From contig JBOGWU010000229.1 in assembly GCA_050693935.1 (NCBI GenBank), forward strand, positions 1 through 8,864: a stretch of DNA of 8,864 nucleotides, read 5' to 3'. Each line of letters opens with the position of its first letter. The stretch's first letter is position 1. Source of the stretch: WHSV01 sp050693935. Its GTDB lineage: Bacteria; Actinomycetota; CADDZG01; WHSQ01. This document shows positions 1-4,682 of the stretch, one piece after another. Below the pieces are notes generated by a model that did not search any database, was not told where the DNA came from, and saw only the letters and a program-made list of their open reading frames with translations. Made by a program: the position numbers and the translations under genes.

Positions 1-54
1 CCCACAAAACCTCGGCGGACGACCGATATCGATGCCGTAAAGTCTCACCTCTGG

Positions 55-126
55 GCCCCCGTAGCTCAGGGGATAGAGCACTCGCCTCCGGAGCGAGGTG
101 CGCAGGTTCGAATCCTGCCGGGGGCA
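55..126 (+). tRNA. tRNA-Arg (anticodon CCG)
   Basis: The sequence folds into a complete cloverleaf. The acceptor stem pairs 55-61 with 119-125 (seven pairs), the D stem pairs 64-67 with 76-79, the anticodon stem pairs 81-85 with 93-97, and the T stem pairs 102-106 with 114-118 around the loop TTCGAAT. The seven-base anticodon loop CTCCGGA puts CCG at 88-90, which reads the arginine codon CGG. The discriminator base is A126 and no CCA is encoded, so the tail would be added after transcription. The variable loop is short, as expected for class I. No convincing promoter is visible in the 54 bases upstream. It is the only confident plus-strand gene in the window. Confidence 0.96.
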
Positions 127-253
127 CGAACAAAAGGGGAGCGCGCGGCCCATCAGGATGCGTCTACCACCATCGGCGCCGCAACCACAGCGACTACATG
201 CGCGGCCGCACACCCGCCGAGATCCCCGACACCCACCATCCCCGCAGAGCATC

Positions 254-505
254 ATGACCACCAGCCTGGAGGCGTACTTCACTGGGATGGCGGAGCGTTA
301 CCGCGCACGCGGCGCGTTCAGCGCCGCCGCCACGGTCCGCGGAGTCGAGCAGCTCGCGTCAGCGGTCTGGCTGGTCGACGTGCGTTGGGACTCGTTCGAT
401 GCGACTGGTTCACCGGCTCCTGTCAGTGTCGAGACGTACCGGTACCTTGTGCGCTCCGTCCAACCCGACGAGCCACTGATCGTGGCCGCGGTCGTGACCG
501 TTTGA
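254..505 (+). pseudogene. C-terminal half of an NTF2/SnoaL-like protein (probable fragment)
   Basis: From the ATG at 254 this frame encodes 83 residues. They resemble the second half of small NTF2-fold (SnoaL/DUF4440-like) proteins: a helix with the pattern EAYFTGMAERYRARG, then beta strands, with a near-terminal PLIVAAVV stretch where the family usually has a WRIV-type strand. Full family members run about 120-140 residues, so the N-terminal helices that form half of the cone are missing. The open frame extends upstream to 98, but that part overlaps the tRNA and reads as low-complexity Arg/Pro sequence; only the few residues just before the ATG (SPQSI) could belong to the original protein. 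No Shine-Dalgarno sequence precedes 254. I read it as a 5'-truncated or frameshifted remnant. The family call comes from pattern memory, not a search. Confidence 0.45.
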
Positions 506-924
506 GTGTCGAGCATCCGTTCCCGAGGTGGGCCCAGCCCGCTTCAGCTCCGCCGGCACGATCTCGTGCACAAAAACGACGCTTTCAAGTCCCTCAGCGC
601 CAGCTCGCGCCCGTCCGACGAGCGCGTCGCTCGCGCCGGCTGGTCGCCAGAAGGCGCGCGTCGAAGTTCATCGCACGACTTAAGGCGAGCGAGGTTCGCT
701 ACGTACTTCCTCTATTCGGGCCCGATAGAGGCGGTCCGGCGAGGATAGAGAGAGGCGCGTCTCTCCCAATCACTCCAAGCTGTAGGCGGCCGTCAGGTGC
801 AACTCCCAGCGCCCCTTTCGTTCGGTTCCTGCCGAGGGCACTCCCGACTGTCGTGTTCCGTGTGAAGGACATGAAGATGGACGAACGCGCCCGCATGCTC
901 GGAGAGTAGTTCCCTGCCGGGAGG
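506..924. other. Gene-free gap with clustered inverted repeats
   Basis: No frame here looks protein-coding; the open frames are Arg/Ser/Pro-rich shadows. The stretch separates the convergent plus-strand fragment (ends 505) from the minus-strand kinase (ends 925). Five short inverted repeats lie within about 210 bases. They are 556-561/564-569 (GCACGA/TCGTGC), 619-624/628-633 (CGAGCG/CGCTCG), 688-692/696-700 (AGCGA/TCGCT), 709-731 (near-palindrome) and 748-753/760-765 (GAGAGA/TCTCTC). None is followed by a T-run that would make a classical intrinsic terminator. Their role is unknown, and some may be chance in GC-rich DNA. Confidence 0.5.
709..731. repeat. 23-bp near-perfect palindrome
   Basis: The arms CCTCTA and TAGAGG enclose the self-complementary core TCGGGCCCGA, with one unpaired T breaking exact symmetry. 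It lies in the gene-free gap, about 190 bases beyond the kinase stop codon. It could be a protein-binding operator or a hairpin in a transcript from either strand. There is no T-tract, so an intrinsic terminator is unlikely. Confidence 0.5.
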
Positions 925-2385
925 TTAGTTGGCTCGCCGGAGCCGCACGAGGAACCGAGCCCCACGCGGCTGATTGTCCGTGTACGCCACTTCGGCACCG
1001 TTCGCTTCTGCAAGGGACCGTACGATCGCGAGGCCGAGACCGGTTCCCTGCATACCCCGCACGTTCTCGGCCCTCGAGAACTTCTCGAAGAGATGGTGAG
1101 CCAGCTCCGCGGGGACGCCAGGGCCATGGTCTGCGACGACCAGTTCGACGTCGCCGTTGGTCGCGGCGGCGATGACTTCGATCGGCACCTCTCCGTACTT
1201 TCGCGCGTTCGAGATCAGGTTCGAGACGATCCGTTCCAGGTGGTGGCGATCGACATCGATCATCAATCTTTCATTAGGGACCGAAAGTTCGATCCCGGTG
1301 TTTTCGTGCGCGACAACGATCTCTCGTAGCGCGTCGCTGATCTCGACTACTTCCTTGTTTGGGTGTAGCTCGCCCGCCTCGGCCCTCGACACGAGCAAGA
1401 GATCTTGGATCATCCGAGTCATGATGTCGCTGTTCCGGAGCATGCCGTCGAGAAGTCGTTGAAGGTCCTGCTCGTCGAGATCGAACCAGCTCTCCCTGAG
1501 GGTCGAAGTGGCGCCTGCGATCGTCGAAAGTGGCTGCTTCAAGTCGTGCGTCACCATGCTGACGAAGTCGCGGACGGCTTGAGCCGCGAGCTCCTTCTCC
1601 CGAGCGACCTCGAGGGCTTCAAGGACGCGTCTCTGCTCGGTGATATCACGAGCGATCACCGACGCTTCGACGATCTCGCCACGGATGTTGTGGATGGGTG
1701 ACACGGTTATCGACACGTCGACCCTGCTGCCGTCCTTCGTCATCCGTTGGGTCTCGTAATGCTCGACGCGCTCCCCTCGAAAGACTCGCTGGAGGATCTC
1801 GATCTCCTCACCCCTGCGCTCGGGGATCACGAGCATGACGACCGGTTGCCCGATGGCTTCGTACGGCGCGTATCCGTAGAGTCGTTCGGCGGCGGGGTTC
1901 CAACTCGTGATGACCGCATTGGAGTCCTTCGAGTAGATGGCGTCGTTACTGGAACGCACGATCGCCGCGAGGCGATCGCTCTCCTCCGCGGCGCGGGTCC
2001 GCTCGGAGATATCTCTCGCTACGACCGAGGCCTCGACGATGTCTCCCGCGGGGTTGTGGATCGGCGAGATCGTCACCGACACCTCGATGAATCGTCCGTC
2101 TTTGGCCCGGCGCTGGGTCTGGAAGTGATCGATCTTCTCTCCCCGCAAGATGCTGGTCAGGATGTCTACTTCCTCGCCGCGGCGATCATCGGAGATGAGC
2201 ATCGAGATCGGCTGACCGATGGCTTCTTCCGCCGCGTACCCGTAGAGACGTTCCGCCGCAGCGTTCCATGAAGTGATGATCCCGTTGCGATCCTTGGAAT
2301 AGATCGCAACGTCCGAGGACTGGATGATCGCCGCGAGTGCGTCGGATTCGTCGCGTCCTAGCTCGGTACCCGGTCCCTGTTCCAC
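925..2385 (-). CDS. Orphan soluble sensor histidine kinase, PAS-PAS-HisKA-HATPase
   Basis: This 486-residue protein would autophosphorylate on histidine in response to a signal sensed by its PAS domains and pass the phosphate to a response regulator. Two PAS domains (about 14-130 and 136-250) share the motif ITSWN.AAERLYGY and a C-terminal VEAS-V-ARDI strand. The HisKA helix pair carries the H-box around H280 (VTHDLKQPL). The ATPase domain shows the N box (N389-N393), G1 box DHGPGV (419-424), F box FEKFSR (433-438) and G2 box GTGLGL (447-452), all intact. There is no signal peptide or membrane segment, so it is cytoplasmic. No response regulator or effector gene is adjacent. The start is a GTG that shares its G with the TAG of a tiny upstream frame (TAGTG), which suggests translational coupling; there is no clear ribosome binding site. 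The family is certain; the signal and partner are unknown. Confidence 0.95.
   Translation of the reverse strand: MEQGPGTELGRDESDALAAIIQSSDVAIYSKDRNGIITSWNAAAERLYGYAAEEAIGQPISMLISDDRRGEEVDILTSILRGEKIDHFQTQRRAKDGRFIEVSVTISPIHNPAGDIVEASVVARDISERTRAAEESDRLAAIVRSSNDAIYSKDSNAVITSWNPAAERLYGYAPYEAIGQPVVMLVIPERRGEEIEILQRVFRGERVEHYETQRMTKDGSRVDVSITVSPIHNIRGEIVEASVIARDITEQRRVLEALEVAREKELAAQAVRDFVSMVTHDLKQPLSTIAGATSTLRESWFDLDEQDLQRLLDGMLRNSDIMTRMIQDLLLVSRAEAGELHPNKEVVEISDALREIVVAHENTGIELSVPNERLMIDVDRHHLERIVSNLISNARKYGEVPIEVIAAATNGDVELVVADHGPGVPAELAHHLFEKFSRAENVRGMQGTGLGLAIVRSLAEANGAEVAYTDNQPRGARFLVRLRRAN
1615..2346 (-). repeat. Tandem duplication of the PAS domain within the kinase
   Basis: Residues 14-135 and 136-257 of the kinase are two copies of the same unit, offset by 122 residues (366 bases). 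Over the first 46 aligned residues I count 35 identities, and the similarity is also visible in the DNA (for example near 2240 and 1880). This indicates an internal gene duplication rather than recruitment of two different PAS domains. Confidence 0.8.
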
Positions 2386-2516
2386 TATTGGTGCCTGTGC
2401 CGCTCTCGGTCCTCTTGGGCGGCCTCCAGAGCCTTCGCGACCCTTATCCGAGACTCCTCTATCGCCTCCTGCGCCGCGCAGCTTTTGTTGGGTCCGCTAG
2501 AGGTCGACGTCGACAC
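2385..2516 (-). CDS. Tiny helical reading frame overlapping the kinase start
   Basis: A 43-residue frame with a GTG start and TAG stop. Its last base is the first base of the kinase GTG, the stop-start overlap typical of translational coupling. The C-terminal two thirds is charged and predicted helical (EAIEESRIRVAKALEAAQED), like the linker helices that precede kinase domains. Third positions are mostly G or C (33 of 43 codons by my count), which favours coding. It also overlaps the preceding 41-residue frame by 20 bases. It may be a leader peptide, or it may be the tail of a longer coding region split by a frameshift. I recognise no family. Confidence 0.35.
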   Translation of the reverse strand: MSTSTSSGPNKSCAAQEAIEESRIRVAKALEAAQEDRERHRHQ

Positions 2517-2622
2517 TCTGGGGATCGGCATCTGCCATCTCTTTCGTGGTCACGGCGATCTCGTCCGACGCTTCGGCGATCTTCTCGCTGAGGCTCTCGA
2601 GCCTGCCCTGTTCCGACTCCAC
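2497..2622 (-). CDS. Tiny hypothetical protein upstream of the kinase
   Basis: A 41-residue frame with a GTG start; no ATG is available, and the frame opens at a TGA near 2687. The product is acidic and helical (EQGRLESLSEKIAEASDEI) and ends SVDVDL. G or C occupies about 83% of third codon positions (34 of 41), like the real genes nearby. There is no clear ribosome binding site, so the start is uncertain. It overlaps the next small frame by 20 bases; if a single base were gained or lost near 2500, the two would join into one protein of about 80 residues. I recognise no family and assign no function. Confidence 0.35.
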   Translation of the reverse strand: MESEQGRLESLSEKIAEASDEIAVTTKEMADADPQSVDVDL

Positions 2623-2722
2623 GAGTAAGAGCCAACGGGAGCTCGGCCCGCCTTGATGTCTACTTCCCTCACCTAGACGAGCTCATCGCGCTGGGGAGTC
2701 GAATGGGCACAGCTTCTTCACG

Positions 2723-2751
2723 ATTATGCTATCCGACCCAAGTTCCTAAGC
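2723..2751 (-). promoter_or_regulatory. Possible promoter for the small frames and kinase
   Basis: On the minus strand, CATAAT (2728-2723) matches a sigma-70-type -10 box at five of six positions. It sits 17 bases after a weak -35 candidate GCTTAG (2751-2746). It is the most AT-rich spot in the 320-base gap between the transposase end and the small frames, and lies about 100 bases upstream of the GTG at 2622. The -35 match is poor, so this is tentative. Confidence 0.2.
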
Positions 2752-2943
2752 GAAGATGCGGGAGGGACGGTGCAGATGGCGATTGCAGTGCCCTCTCTCC
2801 AGCCCGCCAGCGCGCAACATAGGAGTCAAGCCGACGCGAGATTCGGAAAATGGTTGTGAATGAATGAATGGCGCGCGGATGGCGCACCCCTTCCTTGGTG
2901 GACGGGCGTGGTGATGGATAGGGGCTGACCTGACCTTCTATGT

Positions 2944-2949
2944 TGTCAA
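2944..2949 (-). promoter_or_regulatory. Consensus -35 box at the right end of the IS
   Basis: A perfect TTGACA on the minus strand includes the transposase stop codon and points out of the element. No good -10 box follows at 17 bases in the present flank. In IS110 elements such a half-promoter can be completed by the left end when the element circularises, driving the leader RNA and transposase. That function here is inferred from family behaviour. Confidence 0.5.
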
Positions 2950-3983
2950 GCGGCTACCTTCAGGCTCTCGCGGAGGTCCGAATGAAGCTGACGAAAGACG
3001 ACATTCGATAGCTGACGCTTAAGGCAGCGCATCGCCTCCTTATCGGACTTCCCCTCTTGCCGGAGGCGCTCGATGTACGCGCCGGTGTCTGCATGTCCCC
3101 GACGACGCGCCAGGGCCATGACATGGAGCGCGTAGTTCAACTGGCGGTTTCCGCCGCGGTTGAGCCGGTGCCGACGCGTCTTGCCCGAGGACGCTTCGAT
3201 CGGAGCGGTCCCCGTCAGCATCGCAAAGGAGCCCTTCGAGCGAAGCCGTGAGGGATCCCCCACCTCACCAAGGATCTTCGCGGCGACCAGGAAGCCGATC
3301 CCGTGAAGCTGAGTGAGAGTGGTACCTGATGCGGCGATCTTGGTCGCGATCTGCTTCTTCACCGCTGCGATCTTGTCGATGAGCCTGGTGATTTCGGCGA
3401 TGCGATCCCGGATCAGCTCCGCCCTCACCGATCGGTCCGCGCGCAGGAGGGTTCTCGCTTCCCTGAGCCTCTTCTTGGAGGTGAGCTTCGGAATCCTCCG
3501 CTCGTATCCAGGGTGAGAGATCACTAGGTCTTTGTGGGTGCGGTTGATGAGTTGCGTCCTGGCGCGAACCAGCTGGTCACGGTGGTCGGTGAGCAGCTTC
3601 AGGTCCCGAAGAATCTCGACTCTTCGTGGTGATGAAAGCCCCTCTCCTCTCGCAACCACCCTGGCGATGGCAACCGCGTCTTGGAGATCTGATTTACCCC
3701 GCGATGGGTGCTTCCTTCGTTCCCGATGGGGCAGGAAGGAGGGGACTTCCCTTGCATCCTCGTTCGCTTCGATGAGCCGGCGAGCCAGAGCGGCTCCGAA
3801 GTTGCCGGTTCCCTCGATTCCGATCACGCGGTTGTCGTCATGCCCTCGAATCCACTCGAGCAACGCTCCATGACCCCCGTCGTCGTTCAAGAACTCCCGG
3901 CTCCCGACCAACCGCCCGAGTTCATCGAGCACCGCCACGGCGAGCGAGCTCTTGTGAGAATCCACACCGACCGCCACATCCAT
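2946..3983 (-). CDS. IS110-family DEDD transposase (RNA-guided recombinase)
   Basis: The 345-residue product is a normal length for IS110 recombinases. The N-terminal RuvC-like domain shows the four acidic residues in their usual contexts: D8 in GVDSHK, E57 in GIEGTG, and D99 and D102 in KSDLQDA. A coiled-coil region follows (about 185-215), then the HGIG helix-hairpin-helix-like stretch (227-230). The C-terminal Tnp domain (about 225-335) contains GTAPIEASSGKTRRHR, whose SSG (S265-S266) holds the candidate nucleophilic serine, and NRGGNRQLNYALHVMA. The ATG at 3983 has a strong ribosome binding site (AAAGGAG, 7 bases upstream). The stop codon TGA lies inside TTGACA. No frameshift or missing catalytic residue is seen, so it is probably active. 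Confidence 0.95.
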   Translation of the reverse strand: MDVAVGVDSHKSSLAVAVLDELGRLVGSREFLNDDGGHGALLEWIRGHDDNRVIGIEGTGNFGAALARRLIEANEDAREVPSFLPHRERRKHPSRGKSDLQDAVAIARVVARGEGLSSPRRVEILRDLKLLTDHRDQLVRARTQLINRTHKDLVISHPGYERRIPKLTSKKRLREARTLLRADRSVRAELIRDRIAEITRLIDKIAAVKKQIATKIAASGTTLTQLHGIGFLVAAKILGEVGDPSRLRSKGSFAMLTGTAPIEASSGKTRRHRLNRGGNRQLNYALHVMALARRRGHADTGAYIERLRQEGKSDKEAMRCLKRQLSNVVFRQLHSDLRESLKVAA

Positions 3984-4014
3984 CCTGGTCTCCTTTCGCC
4001 AGTCGACCTACGAT

Positions 4015-4200
4015 GTGACCAGCGGGAGGACAGCCAGGCGTTGGGTTCGAGCACCCTTCTATCAAGTCACTTCCGCTAGTCCGGTCCCGGCCGGAGGGAC
4101 GAGTCAGGTCAGAGGTCAGTGGCCGTCGCTGCTGGTCACGACGTGGGAAAACGGAGTCACCTCCGGCCGGTTACCGGAAACTCTCCTGGAGAGGAGAGTC
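4015..4200 (-). ncRNA. Putative IS110 bridge RNA in the transposase leader
   Basis: The leader is rich in pairing on the minus strand. From its 5' side: ACTCTCC/GGAGAGT (4199-4193 with 4186-4180), CGGAG/CTCCG around GTGA (4165-4152), and a perfect 9-bp long-range stem, GTGACCAGC (4139-4131) with GCTGGTCAC (4023-4015), enclosing 107 bases. Inside that stem lie two sequences related to the element's right junction. CTGACCTGAC (4112-4103) is the reverse complement of the flank sequence at 2934-2925. ATAGAAGG (4062-4055) is identical to the element end at 2941-2934. The order (target-like match first, donor-like match second) is the order of target- and donor-binding loops in the described IS621 bridge RNA. 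The 3' limit is just before the transposase ribosome binding site; the 5' limit is estimated. Confidence 0.55.
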
Positions 4201-4510
4201 CACAGCCGGATTCTCACGCCTGGGCAAACAGCTGCTTTTTCGCCGATAACCTGCGCCGCCCAAAACGCCAAGGATGCGTGGGTGGATCCCGACTGGCCCA
4301 CGGATCGCACCACGGATCGCGCTATTCATCGCGCCGGCCCCATCGCATCCCTTCACGCAAGCGCGTAGGTCGCCGCCAATGTGAGCGTGGAAGTGCACCC
4401 CTTTGGGTCGGTTCTCTCCGGGGGCACTGTTGCCTACTGGTACGTATCCCTAGGTGGCACATGGCAGAAGGGAACGGCGGTGCATGCCGGCTCCTAGACT
4501 CTTGGTGTCG

Positions 4511-4591
4511 ATGGAAAGTCCGCTTGAGGTTGCACGGAAGGCGTTCGAAGAGCAAGCTTGGCGCGTCGCGTTCTCCGAGTTCGCGAGGTAG
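4511..4591 (+). pseudogene. Possible N-terminal fragment of a LuxR/TPR-type regulator
   Basis: A 26-residue frame (starts MESPLEVARK, contains AFEEQAWRVAF) ends at TAG. The pattern of small residues and the AW pair resembles the first TPR-like helices of large actinobacterial LuxR-family regulators, which often begin this way. There is no good ribosome binding site and nothing recognisable follows in frame. A second plus-strand stretch in another frame (about 4591-4684) also looks faintly protein-like. The resemblance is weak and could be chance. Confidence 0.2.
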
Positions 4592-4635
4592 CTCCTCAGG
4601 TCGTCCTCGTTCCCTTCTGGTACGAACCCCGCCGG

Positions 4636-4653
4636 GAGCACGAGAGCGTGTTC
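4636..4653 (-). terminator. Weak candidate terminator hairpin after ureC
   Basis: GAGCACG and CGTGTTC form a 7-bp arm pair with one mismatch or wobble around AGAG, about 30 bases beyond the ureC stop codon. There is no T-run, so factor-independent termination is doubtful. It is the best hairpin found just downstream of the operon. Confidence 0.2.
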
Positions 4654-4682
4654 TGCCCCCCGGCAAACCCTGTCCGCTCTGA

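Larger units (their letters stand above)
2934..4200 (-). mobile_element. IS110-family insertion sequence (left boundary approximate)
   Basis: The element contains one intact DEDD transposase gene and a long structured leader on its 5' side (higher coordinates), the architecture of the IS110 group rather than IS1111. There are no conventional terminal inverted repeats. On the minus strand, the end after the transposase stop is very short: TTGACA overlaps the stop codon (2949-2944), followed by ACATAGAAGG. In this family a -35 box near one end and a -10 box near the other can form a promoter when the excised element circularises. I place the right end at a GG at 2935-2934 because two guide-like matches meet there. 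The left end is unresolved; stem-loops run to about 4200 and the true edge could lie anywhere from about 4140 to 4350. Confidence 0.75.
4201..4682. other. Gap between the IS and ureC
   Basis: No convincing gene lies here; the open frames on both strands are low-quality. It holds a 10-base direct repeat CACGGATCGC with 12-base spacing (4299-4308 and 4311-4320), a possible gene fragment at 4511-4591 and an imperfect hairpin at 4636-4653. The left edge of the insertion element probably lies in or just before its low-coordinate part. The urease maturation genes ureE, ureF, ureG and ureD, which often follow ureC, are absent. Confidence 0.6.

Noticed and set aside
385..909. Long plus-strand open frame after the NTF2-like fragment
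   Set aside because: Its translation is Arg/Ser/Pro-rich with no domain pattern, and it overlaps the more protein-like frame at 254-505. It is the kind of chance frame GC-rich DNA produces.
1747..2271. 174-codon plus-strand frame opposite the kinase
   Set aside because: It mirrors the PAS-domain coding strand, and its internal repeats simply reflect the PAS duplication.
2925..4112. 10-bp inverted repeat (CTGACCTGAC/GTCAGGTCAG) as classical IS terminal repeats
   Set aside because: If it were the element edge, the leader stems at 4131-4199 would lie outside the element. IS110-group elements do not have terminal inverted repeats, and the guide-RNA reading explains both this match and the adjacent ATAGAAGG match.
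4263..4269. Left IS boundary at GGCGTT (minus strand)
   Set aside because: It matches a possible right donor guide at only six bases, gives no -10 box at proper spacing from the right-end TTGACA, and the flank has no matching target guide. The left end was left open.
4299..4320. Direct repeat CACGGATCGC as part of a CRISPR array or an iteron set
   Set aside because: There are only two copies with a two-base gap; too few and too close for either.
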